The notes beneath the pieces were generated by a model, which worked only from the letters and a program-made list of their open reading frames with translations, did no database searches and had not been told where the DNA came from. DNA of 57,562 bases from Physcocola sp002396385 (GTDB lineage: Bacteria; Bacteroidota; Bacteroidia; Bacteroidales; Paludibacteraceae). This document shows positions 25,912 to 35,297 of the stretch, one piece after another (the first letter of the stretch is position 1; the number at the start of each line of letters is the position of its first letter). The stretch covers positions 1 through 57,562 of the forward strand of contig CAMNDM010000021.1 in NCBI GenBank assembly GCA_946535435.1, read 5' to 3'. Both the position numbers and the translations under genes were made by a program.

Positions 25912-25940
25912 CGACCGCCATGGCCGTAGCCCGGCGGTCG
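25912..25940 (-). terminator. Terminator after the coiled-coil protein gene
   Basis: On the minus strand CGACCGCC...GGCGGTCG form a perfect eight-pair GC-rich stem (13-base loop) followed directly by TTTATTAT. It lies 25 bases after the stop of the 25965-28967 gene. Confidence 0.8.
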
Positions 25941-25964
25941 CTATAGTCTTGAATGTACAGCAGG

Positions 25965-28900
25965 CTAGTCCCCGCTGTTCGCTTCGCTTTCTTCTTTAGC
26001 GTTTTCAGCCTCATTTTCTGCGGCTTCTTTCGCTGCTTTTTCTGCTGCTTTTGCAGCCTTAGCGGCTTCTTTTTCCGCTTTCTTTCGCTCTTTTTCCGCC
26101 TCTTTCGCTGCTTTAGCGGCTTCTTTTTCCGCTTTTTTCCGCTCCTTGTCGCTCATTTCATGAGTCTCTTGAGGTGTAGCCTCTTGCGCAGGTGGAGTGG
26201 CAGGTGGTGTGGTGTCTCTACCTTCTTCTGACAGTGGCTCTATTATTGACGGAACGGCCTCTCCGGCTTTTGTCTCGCCAGAATTCAGCATAGGCGCATT
26301 GTCACGTTGAGGCATAATTGACGACAGCGAATCCACATTGTTCCTATCCATTGTGATTGGAACTTCAAGCGAATCTTCGTGTATCCGACGTAGGTTGTTC
26401 AGTGAGTCTGCTCTTGCCTTAATGCGGGCAATTGAGTCTGCCAGCAATTGTACGTCCGCATCTGTAGTGTCTTCAGGAGGTAGTAAACCTTCATAATCTT
26501 CACCGTTCAATTGCTCTATCACGTTACGCTTGTTGTGGGTGTAGAATTTGATGTGTCCTAAGTTCCTTCCTTCCCTGACCTGCAGTTTTGCGTATATCTT
26601 GCTCTGCTTTCGGTTCTTGTACTTAACCTTTATTTCGCCTGTGTTTAAGTATTCGAGGTTGAGGTTCGATATCATGCTGTCGGCGAAAGTCTCAACATCG
26701 TAACCGGGCAACAGCACGCTTACCGAGTCTACCAACTTGTTCAGGTTGATACGCCTGTACGGACTGTTCCCGACCAGTGTCATCAGTTTCTTGGCCATAA
26801 TGCGGGTCGAATCCTTTTTGTCGTACAATTTCCGTTTGTAGAAATAGGTGTGGTGCATATAGTACATAAAGAAGTTGTATTCGTAGTTGAATGCGAACTT
26901 CTTCCTAGTATAGTTGACCGAATTAGGGTATACGCAGTCTGGTATTTTAATCTTTATTACCCTCTCTTTACTCTTGCCTTCTTTTTGCGCCCTTTCGGCA
27001 TCTTTCAGGTCCTGCATGTTCTGCATTTCCTCTTCCAGTTCTGCAATTTGTTGGGCAAGCAGCAGGCTGTCAACCCCTTCGTCCAACACTTCCTTGTTCT
27101 CCAACGAAAGGTCTTCTGTCCCAGTGGAGTCGTTTCCCAGTCCTTCGTCATCGTCACTGATGTTCATTTCCAGACTGTCGGCTGCCATCGAGAATTCTTC
27201 ATTCATTTTTTCCCTTCTCGACTTCTTCCGGCCAGTTTCTTCGTCGTAGTCGGTACTGTCGATTTGGGTGTTTTCCAACTTCGACATCAGACGCTCACGG
27301 TTTCTTGCCGCTTTGTCTGCATTTTTCGCCGCTTTTTCTGCTGCTTTCGCTGCTTTTATTGAGTCGGAGGCGGCTTCCATCATCTCGGCCTCGTCTCTCA
27401 TGCGTTCGCGTTCGGCTTCAATGGAGTCTAATTCCAATTGCCGTTCGTATTTTTGACGCATTTTCTCCACTTTCTCGTCGCGTTTGCGCTTGTCGTTCTT
27501 TTTCTTCCATTCCGCTTTAACGCGTTTCTCGGCTATTTTGCGCGCCTCTTTCTCGGCTTTCTCCTTCTTTTTCGCAAGCAGTTTCTCCTTTTCTTCGGCA
27601 GCCAGTTTTTCGTTTTCCCTAATTCGGCGTTCAATCTCGGCTTCCCTACGTTTCGATGCGGCTTCCAGCGCCTGTTGGTGCAGTTCGGCTTTCCGTTCCC
27701 GCTCCAATGCCTCTTGCTCGCGTTTTGCCTGTCGGGCTTCTATCTCGGCTTGCATGCGTTCTTGGCGCTTCTGTCGTGCCAAGGCCCTCTTTTCTCTCTC
27801 GTTTTCACGCATCTTGAGTTCTTTCTCGCGTTGGGCTTGCCGTCTTTCAGCTTCTTTCTGTTTCAGGCGTTGCATGCGTTCCCGCTGGCGCTGTTTTATC
27901 TCCATTGAGCGTTCTTTGTTTCGTTCGGCCGCCGACTTTTGGGCATTTTGCTGCTGCTCGGCGTGTTGGCGTCGTGCTTCCGCCCTTCTCATAATGGCTT
28001 CTTGGCGTCGTGCTTGTATTTCACGCTGTCGTGCTTTGCGCTCTTCACGCAACTGTCTTTGTTTTTCTGCCCTTTCTGCCTGGGCTATTTTTCTTTGTTC
28101 GGCGCGTTCACGTTCTTCGGCGCGTTTTTGTAAACGTGCTTCTTTTTCCTGTCTGGCTCTTTCTTTCGCTTTTTGTCGCTCTTCTTTTTCGCGTTGGGCG
28201 CGTGCACGGCGGCTTTCCCTCTGTTTGCTCAGCTTCTCCTGGTTAATGCGTTTGCGTTCCTCCATTTTCTGGTGTTGGCGCTCCCGCTCGGCCCGTTGCT
28301 CTTCTTTTTGTTTCTCTAACCGTTCGCGTGCTTTCTGCCTTCTTTCTTCCGCCTTCTGGCGTTGCAGTTCGCGTTGGGCTTCTTGTTTCTCCTTTGCTTT
28401 CCTCAAACTTTCTTGCTCGGCCGATTTCCGTCTTTCTTCTTCTGCGTGTTGCTGCTCAACCCTTTCCCGGTTGTGTTGTTCGTTCCTTCTCTTTGCCTCT
28501 TCAAATTGGGCTTTACGCTCAGCCTCTTCTGCCTTTTTACGCTGCTCTTGCTCGTGGGCGACTTTTTCGGCGTGTGCTTTCTCTATGGCTTTTCTCCGCT
28601 CTTCGTCGTTGGCGTATTCCTTGTGCTCGACGGCTTCGATGCTGTTTTCTTCGGCCTCCTCCCTCTTGCGTTCTTCCTCTCTTGCGGCGGCTTCTTCTGC
28701 GGCTCTTCTCAGCGCCGACTTTCTTAAGGCCTGTTGTTCTGCCGCTTCTCTTTCTGCCTTGCGTTTCCTCTTCTCGGCTTCTCTTGCGGCTTTGCGGGCT
28801 GCGCGGCTACTTCTGTGCTTGTGCTCAGACGAATCGTCGTCTCTTTCGTTGGAGTTTTCTGTCTGCATGGTATCTTCTTCTTCGCCTGATTCTTGGGCAG

Positions 28901-28967
28901 AAGCAGTGCTGACACCACCCAGCAGGATGGTGGCCATTAACAGCCATATGATGAGAATCCTATTCAA
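25965..28967 (-). CDS. Exported 1000-residue charged coiled-coil protein
   Basis: I favour a TTG start at 28967 because it gives an excellent signal peptide (MNRILIIWLLMATILLGG, then VSTASAQ) of 25 residues. The ATG at 28937 would leave only a short uncharged leader, and the TTG at 29042 lies inside the -7 promoter element. After an acidic stretch, roughly residues 50-580 are almost only K, E, R, A and Q, a very long predicted coiled coil or single helix. A mixed alpha/beta domain follows at about 650-840 (YPNSVNYTRKKFAFNYEYNF, LNLEYLNTGEIKVKYKNR). The end is proline/threonine-rich, then a Lys/Glu/Ala helix. I do not recognise the folded domain. It could span the periplasm like other long helical tethers; that is inference. 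It has its own promoter and terminator. Confidence 0.75.
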   Translation of the reverse strand: MNRILIIWLLMATILLGGVSTASAQESGEEEDTMQTENSNERDDDSSEHKHRSSRAARKAAREAEKRKRKAEREAAEQQALRKSALRRAAEEAAAREEERKREEAEENSIEAVEHKEYANDEERRKAIEKAHAEKVAHEQEQRKKAEEAERKAQFEEAKRRNEQHNRERVEQQHAEEERRKSAEQESLRKAKEKQEAQRELQRQKAEERRQKARERLEKQKEEQRAERERQHQKMEERKRINQEKLSKQRESRRARAQREKEERQKAKERARQEKEARLQKRAEERERAEQRKIAQAERAEKQRQLREERKARQREIQARRQEAIMRRAEARRQHAEQQQNAQKSAAERNKERSMEIKQRQRERMQRLKQKEAERRQAQREKELKMRENEREKRALARQKRQERMQAEIEARQAKREQEALERERKAELHQQALEAASKRREAEIERRIRENEKLAAEEKEKLLAKKKEKAEKEARKIAEKRVKAEWKKKNDKRKRDEKVEKMRQKYERQLELDSIEAERERMRDEAEMMEAASDSIKAAKAAEKAAKNADKAARNRERLMSKLENTQIDSTDYDEETGRKKSRREKMNEEFSMAADSLEMNISDDDEGLGNDSTGTEDLSLENKEVLDEGVDSLLLAQQIAELEEEMQNMQDLKDAERAQKEGKSKERVIKIKIPDCVYPNSVNYTRKKFAFNYEYNFFMYYMHHTYFYKRKLYDKKDSTRIMAKKLMTLVGNSPYRRINLNKLVDSVSVLLPGYDVETFADSMISNLNLEYLNTGEIKVKYKNRKQSKIYAKLQVREGRNLGHIKFYTHNKRNVIEQLNGEDYEGLLPPEDTTDADVQLLADSIARIKARADSLNNLRRIHEDSLEVPITMDRNNVDSLSSIMPQRDNAPMLNSGETKAGEAVPSIIEPLSEEGRDTTPPATPPAQEATPQETHEMSDKERKKAEKEAAKAAKEAEKERKKAEKEAAKAAKAAEKAAKEAAENEAENAKEESEANSGD

Positions 28968-29039
28968 AACCAGTAAATTGTATCGGTTTATTTGACATGT
29001 TCGGAAGCCAAAAATCAAATTTGACCTACTTATACGATA

Positions 29040-29047
29040 CAAACTTA
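29040..29047 (-). promoter_or_regulatory. -7 element TAAGTTTG for the coiled-coil protein gene
   Basis: On the minus strand TAAGTTTG matches TAnnTTTG exactly. Transcription would start near 29034, so translation must begin downstream of the TTG at 29042 that overlaps this box. No clear TTTG is seen at -33. Confidence 0.5.
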
Positions 29048-29361
29048 CGAAAAAAAGTAGAATTTTGAACTAATAGGGTTGCATTAATCTTTCGGATGGT
29101 CTGCCTTTCATATTTTAAAAGTTGTCAGGCTCCCTCTGTTCCCCGTCCTTTTATAATTTTCCCTTATCCCGTCCTGCCTGACTTTTTTGCTGACTTAAGG
29201 AACTAACTGTCACGGAAAATTATTCAGATGGCTTCGCTTGTCCGCAAAAAATGGAGCATCTGAACTCCTGTTATACTTTTAACTTAGAACGGACGTGTAG
29301 GGGCCTTAGTGTGTAATTGGCTGATTTGCCCTTCTGGTTTTGGCGATGTCCGATTTCTTTT

Positions 29362-29392
29362 TTTGAGAACTCGTACAATTCCTTTATTTTTG
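29362..29392 (+). promoter_or_regulatory. Promoter for the acyl-CoA dehydratase activase operon (TTTG-19-TATTTTTG)
   Basis: TTTG at 29362-29365 and TATTTTTG at 29385-29392 are 19 bases apart, a full match to both Bacteroidota elements. The ATG is 38 bases downstream. Confidence 0.75.
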
Positions 29393-29430
29393 TGGTTTAA
29401 TTCTCAACCAAACGCAAACTAAAAAAACAC

Positions 29431-32400
29431 ATGTATAAAATAGGCCTTGATGTTGGTTCCACTACTGCGAAAATTGTAGCGCTCGACTCCAATGGACAAG
29501 TTGTTTATTCTTCTTATCGTCGTCATAAAGCAGATGTTAAAGGTGCTGTAGAAATCTTTTTACAAGAATTGTCGCATATTCTGAACGGTGAACAATTCGT
29601 TTTAGCCATTACGGGGTCTGTTGGTTTGGGTGTTGCCGAACGGTATGGAATTCAGTTTGTTCAAGAAGTTATTGCTGCGGCCGAATACACGCGTTTGTTA
29701 CATCCTGAGGTTAGTACGATTATTGATATTGGTGGCGAGGATGCTAAAATTGTCTATTTGCAGGATGGTCGTGTCAAAGATTTGCGTATGAATGGTAATT
29801 GTGCCGGTGGAACTGGTGCCTTTATCGACCAGATGGCTCTTTGCCTCGGTGTCGATGTTGCTGAACTAGACGGACTTGCGCGACAATCTACGACTATTTA
29901 TCCGATTGCTTCACGTTGTGGCGTGTTCTCGAAGACTGACATTCAGAACCTTATTGCTCGAAATGTGCCGAAGCAAGATATCGCAGCCAGCATTTTCCGG
30001 GCTGTCGCTGTTCAAACTGCGTCTGCCTTGAGCCATGGTTGCCAGGTGAAGCCTACCGTGCTTATGTGTGGAGGCCCGCTTACTTTTATTCCTTCTTTGC
30101 GTAAGGCTATTGCCGATTATTTCAAACTCGATTTCAAGAACGATGTCTTCCTTGAGGAGCGTGCCAATGTAATCCCTGCTTGGGGAACGGCTTTAAGCGC
30201 AAACCTTCCGGCCGATATTTCTTCTTCTTCTGAACAAAAGGCTCAAGTTTATACTATTGAATCGCTGACCGAATTGTTAAATGGCGAGCCGGTAAAAAAA
30301 GAGAAATCTAAGGTTCAGAAAAACAAGACTTTCGTTACTTTGCCTCCTATTTTCTCTGACGAGGCTGAGTATCTCGCATGGAAAGCACAAAAAGCGGAAT
30401 CGTATATCCCTATCGTCAATTTGAACAAGTTGAAACCGGGTGAACCGACTTTCCTGGGTATTGATTCTGGTTCCACCACTACGAAGGTTGTGCTGATGGG
30501 ACAGGATGGAAGCATACTATATAAGTTTTATGCACATAACGGTGGTAATCCTATTGGTGCTGTCCGTCATGGCTTGGAACGTCTGAAGGAAAGGTGTTTG
30601 GAAGAAAATATACAGCTTAACATTACTGCAGGATGCTCTACCGGCTATGGTGAGGATTTGATTAAGGCTGCCTTTTCGCTCGACTATGGCATGATTGAGA
30701 CTATGGCTCATTACGTGGCTGCTCGGAAAATGTGCCCCGACGTGTCTTTCATACTTGATATCGGTGGGCAGGATATGAAGGCTATTTATGTCGAAAATGG
30801 TGCGTTAACCCGTATGGAGTTAAACGAGGCCTGCTCTTCTGGCTGTGGTTCGTTTATTGAAACTTTCGCTCAAACGCTCGATTGCAAGATTGAAGATTTT
30901 GTACTTCAGGCTTGCCAAAGCCAGGCCCCTAGTGATTTGGGTACCCGTTGTACGGTCTTCATGAACTCTAAAGTGAAGCAGGTCCTCCGCGAGGGGGCAC
31001 AGGTGAGCGATATCGCTGCCGGCTTGGCTTATTCTGTGGTGAAAAACTGTTTGTTCAAGGTCTTGAAGTTGAAAAATTATGAGGAACTTGGCAAACATAT
31101 CGTCTTGCAGGGTGGTACTATGCGTAACGATGCCATCGTGAAGGCTTTTGAAAATCTGACTGGCCAGTCGGTCTATTGCAATAATGTGCCTGAACTGATG
31201 GGTGCATACGGTTGCGCATTGTTTGCCAAACAAATGACGGAAACTGCTGATAGTGAACCTGGAACCCGTCCACTCGACGACTTCCTGAAAAAGGCTGAGT
31301 TCGATCAGAAAACACTCATTTGTCATGGCTGTGAAAACCAATGCCGCATAACCCGTTATATTTTCCAAAACGGGAAAAGCTACTTCTCGGGCAACAAATG
31401 CGAAAAAGTCTTTACTAATGGTTCGGCTTCCGATTATACGGGCGTAAATCTGAGCTTTAGAAAGTATAACGAATTGTTTGACCGTGCCGATAAAGTGGTT
31501 GTTGAAAATCCGAAACTGACGATCGGCATACCGCGTGCTTTGAATATGTACGAGGAATTCCCTTTCTGGCATACTTTCTTTACTTCGCTCGGAATCAGGG
31601 TGGTCCTTTCTTCTACAAGCACCTATACCAAGTACGAGAAAGGTGTTCATACGGTGATGTCCGATAATATCTGTTTCCCTGCAAAACTGGTGCATTCGCA
31701 TATTTACGATTTGCAGGAACAAAAGGTGGATCGTATTTTCTATCCGCGTGTCGTGTATGAGAAACGCGAAGACAATACGGCGACTTCTTCTTTCAACTGT
31801 CCTATCGTTATCGGTTATCCTGAAGTTGTCCATTCGGCTATTGATACAACTATTCCTATCGACTCTCCGGTTATTTCGTTCAGCAACGACGATTATCTGC
31901 TGAAGGAGTTGGTTGAATATATGCAGCCTCTTGGCTTTGATAAAAAGTCGGTTAAGAAAGCGCATGCTGCTGCGTTAAAGGCTTATTCCGATTTTGGCGC
32001 ACGTATGCGCCAACTGAACCTGGATGCGTTTGCCGATGCCAGAAAAAATGGCCGTATGGCTATTGTCCTGGCTGGCCGCCCTTATCATACCGACCCGCTA
32101 GTACAACACAAGGTAAGTGAAATGATTTCCAAGTTGGGCGTGGATGTTCTGACTGAAGATGTTGCCCGCTACCTGGAGGTGGGTGAGCGTGAGTCGTTTA
32201 TTCTTAAACAATGGACGTTCGTTAACCGTATCCTCAATTCTGCCCAGTGGACTGCCCGTCAGGATATGATGACCCATTATGTGGAAACTACCTCTTTTGG
32301 CTGTGGACCTGATGCGTTCTTTGTCGACGAGGTCCGCTCTATCCTGAATAGACATGGCAAGTCGTTGACGCTCTTGAAGATTGACGATATCAACAATGTG

Positions 32401-33750
32401 GGCTCTATGAAACTGCGTGTTCGTTCGCTGATCGATTCCCTTCGTTTGTCGGCTGTCGAAAACAAGGCCGACAAGGGCGGACGTAACTGGCAGCAAGAGC
32501 CTCATCCTTTCGTTAAACCGCACAAGTTTGAAAAGATTGATAAGGAAACCCGTACTATTCTTACGCCTTTCTTTACCGAATATATTTCCCCTTTGCTCCC
32601 TTACGCCTTTAAGTTTGCCGGATACAATGTCGAGCAGCTTCCTATGGGCGATGCCGAATCTAACGACTTGGGATTGAAGTACAGTAACAACGAGGTGTGC
32701 TATCCGGCTACGCTTATCGTGGGCGATTTCATCAAGGCGCTCCAATCTGGTAAGTACGACTTGGAGAAGACGGCTGTGGCGGTGACACAGTTGGGTCAGT
32801 GCCGTGCTACCAACTATCCTGCCCTCATCCGTAAGGCTATTGTCGATGCTGGGTTCTCTCAAGTGCCTGTAATTGGTATTGCAGGAACCGATACCGACGA
32901 CCAGCAGGGCTTTAAACTGAACTACTTCAAAGTGGCTCCTATTGTGCTCTATTCTACTTTCTATGGCGACTGGCTGTCTATTTTCTATCATGCAATTGCC
33001 GTCCGCGAAAAGAACAGGGGAGAGGCACGCCGCTTGCGCGACGAGTTCCTCGATAAGGCCAAGCCTATTTGTGAAAAGGGTGACTATAAAGCGTTCCTAC
33101 GCCTGACTGGTGAGGCGGCTGAGGCTTTCAACAAGGTGCCTATTTACGAAGACCGTGTTTACCCGAAAGCTGGCATTACCGGCGAAATTTATTTGAAATT
33201 CAATCCTTATTCGCATAAGTATGTTCCCGATTGGCTGATGGAACATGGGGTGGAAGTTATTCCTTCTGCTGTCCACAACTTTTTCCTTCGGGCTTTTGTG
33301 AACTTCGATTTTAACAAACAACACCATGTGAAGAAGATGAAGGCGCCTTCTATGGCTATACACTTGGCGTGGAAGATGATTAACTCTATTATGAAGAAAT
33401 TTGAGAAAGAGGCTTCTGTCTTCCGCTACTTCCAACCGGAATTGGATATTATGGAGATTTCCGAATATGCCAAAGACGTTATTTCTCTTTCTGCCCAGTT
33501 CGGAGAGGGCTGGCTTTTGCCTGCCGAGGTGATTGCCTTTATGAAGCAGGGGTGCAACAATGTGGTTAGTATGCAACCTTTCGGGTGTATCGCCAACCAT
33601 ATTGTGGCAAGGGGTATTGAGAAAAAGTTGAAAAACCTTTACCCTGACCTTAATATGCTTTCGCTTGATTTCGATGGCGGAGTTTCGGAGGCGAATATCG
33701 CAAATCGTCTGTTGCTGTTTATCTCCAATATGAAAGACAATAAAAAGTAA
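29431..33750 (+). CDS. Large acyl-CoA dehydratase activase-related protein
   Basis: 1439 residues. Two BadF/BcrA/HgdC-type activase (ASKHA) modules come in series: the first at 1-265 (IGLDVGSTTAKIVALD, GNCAGGTGAFIDQMA) and the second at about 335-600 (GIDSGSTTTKVVLMG, NEACSSGCGSFIETFA, DIGGQDMKAIY). The cysteines in these loops bind the bridging [4Fe-4S] cluster of HgdC dimers. A region with CHGCENQCRITRY and then DUF2229/dehydratase-D-like sequence completes the protein (GIPRALNMYEEFPFW, LAGRPYHTDPLVQHK). HgdC activators use ATP to push an electron into 2-hydroxyacyl-CoA dehydratases. This giant fused form is widespread in anaerobes but its substrate is unproven. No separate dehydratase subunits are nearby. 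It leads an operon with an acyltransferase and an MBL-fold hydrolase. Confidence 0.87.
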   Translation: MYKIGLDVGSTTAKIVALDSNGQVVYSSYRRHKADVKGAVEIFLQELSHILNGEQFVLAITGSVGLGVAERYGIQFVQEVIAAAEYTRLLHPEVSTIIDIGGEDAKIVYLQDGRVKDLRMNGNCAGGTGAFIDQMALCLGVDVAELDGLARQSTTIYPIASRCGVFSKTDIQNLIARNVPKQDIAASIFRAVAVQTASALSHGCQVKPTVLMCGGPLTFIPSLRKAIADYFKLDFKNDVFLEERANVIPAWGTALSANLPADISSSSEQKAQVYTIESLTELLNGEPVKKEKSKVQKNKTFVTLPPIFSDEAEYLAWKAQKAESYIPIVNLNKLKPGEPTFLGIDSGSTTTKVVLMGQDGSILYKFYAHNGGNPIGAVRHGLERLKERCLEENIQLNITAGCSTGYGEDLIKAAFSLDYGMIETMAHYVAARKMCPDVSFILDIGGQDMKAIYVENGALTRMELNEACSSGCGSFIETFAQTLDCKIEDFVLQACQSQAPSDLGTRCTVFMNSKVKQVLREGAQVSDIAAGLAYSVVKNCLFKVLKLKNYEELGKHIVLQGGTMRNDAIVKAFENLTGQSVYCNNVPELMGAYGCALFAKQMTETADSEPGTRPLDDFLKKAEFDQKTLICHGCENQCRITRYIFQNGKSYFSGNKCEKVFTNGSASDYTGVNLSFRKYNELFDRADKVVVENPKLTIGIPRALNMYEEFPFWHTFFTSLGIRVVLSSTSTYTKYEKGVHTVMSDNICFPAKLVHSHIYDLQEQKVDRIFYPRVVYEKREDNTATSSFNCPIVIGYPEVVHSAIDTTIPIDSPVISFSNDDYLLKELVEYMQPLGFDKKSVKKAHAAALKAYSDFGARMRQLNLDAFADARKNGRMAIVLAGRPYHTDPLVQHKVSEMISKLGVDVLTEDVARYLEVGERESFILKQWTFVNRILNSAQWTARQDMMTHYVETTSFGCGPDAFFVDEVRSILNRHGKSLTLLKIDDINNVGSMKLRVRSLIDSLRLSAVENKADKGGRNWQQEPHPFVKPHKFEKIDKETRTILTPFFTEYISPLLPYAFKFAGYNVEQLPMGDAESNDLGLKYSNNEVCYPATLIVGDFIKALQSGKYDLEKTAVAVTQLGQCRATNYPALIRKAIVDAGFSQVPVIGIAGTDTDDQQGFKLNYFKVAPIVLYSTFYGDWLSIFYHAIAVREKNRGEARRLRDEFLDKAKPICEKGDYKAFLRLTGEAAEAFNKVPIYEDRVYPKAGITGEIYLKFNPYSHKYVPDWLMEHGVEVIPSAVHNFFLRAFVNFDFNKQHHVKKMKAPSMAIHLAWKMINSIMKKFEKEASVFRYFQPELDIMEISEYAKDVISLSAQFGEGWLLPAEVIAFMKQGCNNVVSMQPFGCIANHIVARGIEKKLKNLYPDLNMLSLDFDGGVSEANIANRLLLFISNMKDNKK

Positions 33751-33756
33751 AATAAT

Positions 33757-34611
33757 ATGGCACAGAAAATACCGCTCTACGACCAACTTGAAGTGGAACC
33801 TGACCGTTACGTTCCTTTGGAATATGTCACCTATGGGGGCGATGACCCCCATTCGCACGTGTTGCGTCCCGATAACGAGGAAGAAGCAGAAAAACTGGTG
33901 GGCAACGACTATCCCTACATCGACCACTCGTTCTACTACAAGTTCTGGAACTTCCTTTACTACTTGCAGAGCCGGACGCTCATCAACTTCTTACAGTATT
34001 TCCGCTATGGAATGCGCGTGAGGGGAAAGGAAAACATAAAGAAAAACAAACATCTGTTCAAGAACGGGGCTATGACTGTCTGCAACCACGTGTTCCGCTG
34101 GGACTTGTCGGGTGTCTTCACGGCCATCGGTTGGAGGCAACTCCGTTTCCCTGTTTGGCGCGGCCAGATGGCGGGTGCTGATGCGCGACGCATGCACACT
34201 ATGGGCGGTATTCCTATACCTGCGTCAGTCAGCGATATGAAGAAATTCTACGAGGCGCTCGACTATTATCACGAAAAGGGCTATTGGCTCCACTTCTTCG
34301 CGGAAGAAAGCCGGTGGGAATTCTATACGCCTATTCGCCCGTTCAAGAAAGGGGCGTTTACCTTTGCGCACCGTCTCAATATTCCGATTATACCGATGGC
34401 GTATTCTTATCGCGAAAGAAAGGGTTTCCTGAAATGGTTCGGGAAAGAGGCTTGCGTTACGCTGAATGTGGGTGAACCTATCCTGCCTGATCCTGCTATT
34501 TCTGACCGACGCGAACAAATCGACGATATGCGGCGCCGTTGTCACGAGGCTATGGTCAAGTTGGCTGGCATCAAGAAAAATCCGTGGACGTATAACCAAA
34601 CTGAAAAATAG
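33757..34611 (+). CDS. Lysophospholipid/1-acylglycerol-phosphate acyltransferase family protein
   Basis: 284 residues. The acyltransferase box H-x4-D is present as VCNHVFRWDLSG near residue 110, followed by MGGIPIPASVSDMKKFYEAL, FAEESRWEFYTPIRPFKKGA (equivalent of the EGTR block) and NIPIIPMAYSYRERKG. Such enzymes transfer an acyl chain from CoA or ACP to a glycerophospholipid or ornithine-lipid precursor at the inner membrane. It begins six bases after the giant activase gene, so the two share a transcript. The exact acceptor is unknown. The first ~60 residues are an extension of unknown role. Confidence 0.85.
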   Translation: MAQKIPLYDQLEVEPDRYVPLEYVTYGGDDPHSHVLRPDNEEEAEKLVGNDYPYIDHSFYYKFWNFLYYLQSRTLINFLQYFRYGMRVRGKENIKKNKHLFKNGAMTVCNHVFRWDLSGVFTAIGWRQLRFPVWRGQMAGADARRMHTMGGIPIPASVSDMKKFYEALDYYHEKGYWLHFFAEESRWEFYTPIRPFKKGAFTFAHRLNIPIIPMAYSYRERKGFLKWFGKEACVTLNVGEPILPDPAISDRREQIDDMRRRCHEAMVKLAGIKKNPWTYNQTEK

Positions 34612-34616
34612 GTTCT

Positions 34617-35297
34617 ATGGTAAATGTGGAGCGTTTTGTGATGCGCCGGTTTAACGAGAACGCATATGTTTTGTATGACGAGACTGGTGAGTGCGTTTTG
34701 GTTGACTGCGGATGTATTGAGAAGGAGGAATATGGACAAATTGTGTCGTTTATTGAAACGAATGAGTTGAAGGTGACTCGCCTGATTTGTACCCATTTCC
34801 ATATCGACCATATAATCGGGAACGCTTTTTTTGCGCAGCGATATGGGGTTAGGCCGGAAGTGAACCCCAATGACCAGCGTCTGGTGTCGATTATCGATTA
34901 TCAGGCTATGGCACTTGACTTTACTGAAAGTATTGAAACGGGCGATCCTCTGTTCTCTTTGGAAGACGGTTCTGTCATTTCTTTTGGTAATACCTCTATG
35001 ACCGTTATGCATACACCGGGACATTCTCCAGGTAGCATTTGTCTGTATTCCGAGGCGGAACGCATACTGATTTCTGGCGACACGCTGATGAAGGGTTCTA
35101 TTGGTTCTACCAGTCTTCCTGGAGGACGTAAAAAGGCCCTCGCCCGGTCGGTTGAAAAACTGCTGCAACTGCCTGCCGAAACGGTGGTCTACCCGGGGCA
35201 TGGCGACTGCACCACTATTGGCGATGAACTTAAGAACGATTTGTTGGCGGTGACCGAATCTGGTGAGGAGAAAGTGTACAAATCGGTTGATATATGA
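34617..35297 (+). CDS. MBL-fold metallo-hydrolase (glyoxalase II-like)
   Basis: 226 residues, compact metallo-beta-lactamase fold. The metal motif is RLICTHFHIDHIIGN (HxHxDH) near residue 60, with TPGHSPGSICLY, ILISGDTLMKGSIGSTSLPG and YPGHGDCTTIGDE giving the remaining His and Asp ligands. The family contains hydroxyacylglutathione hydrolases and related thioesterases; the short form without a C-terminal domain is commonest in bacteria and its substrate is usually not known. It starts five bases after the acyltransferase stop and overlaps the following small gene by four bases. Confidence 0.88.
   Translation: MVNVERFVMRRFNENAYVLYDETGECVLVDCGCIEKEEYGQIVSFIETNELKVTRLICTHFHIDHIIGNAFFAQRYGVRPEVNPNDQRLVSIIDYQAMALDFTESIETGDPLFSLEDGSVISFGNTSMTVMHTPGHSPGSICLYSEAERILISGDTLMKGSIGSTSLPGGRKKALARSVEKLLQLPAETVVYPGHGDCTTIGDELKNDLLAVTESGEEKVYKSVDI

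Larger units (their letters stand above)
28968..29430. other. 463-base divergent intergenic region
   Basis: It separates two divergently transcribed large genes and holds a promoter for each. Between them I see two loose inverted repeats: GTCAGGC (29124-29130)/GCCTGAC (29176-29182), and TTCAGATG (29223-29230)/CATCTGAA (29257-29264) with a 26-base loop. No open frame of note. A small RNA is possible but not supported by further evidence. Confidence 0.45.

Noticed and set aside
25892..26014. Longer start for the Mur ligase at 26014
   Set aside because: It would overlap the preceding gene's end and its terminator hairpin; the Rossmann motif begins right after the ATG at 25891.
27700..28700. CRISPR-like repetition
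   Set aside because: The repetition is codon-level low complexity in a coiled-coil gene, without fixed repeats and unique spacers.
27484..28995. 503-codon open frame on the plus strand, rich in Ser, Arg, Cys and Phe
   Set aside because: It is the mirror of the Lys/Glu/Arg/Ala-rich coiled-coil coding sequence on the other strand; its composition follows from that and no domain is visible.
29124..29264. Two inverted repeats as a possible small RNA
   Set aside because: The loops are long (45 and 26 bases), no promoter or terminator is placed suitably, and there is no further support.
30820..31965. 381-codon open frame on the minus strand
   Set aside because: Antisense to the acyl-CoA dehydratase activase gene, whose conserved motifs are all on the plus strand.
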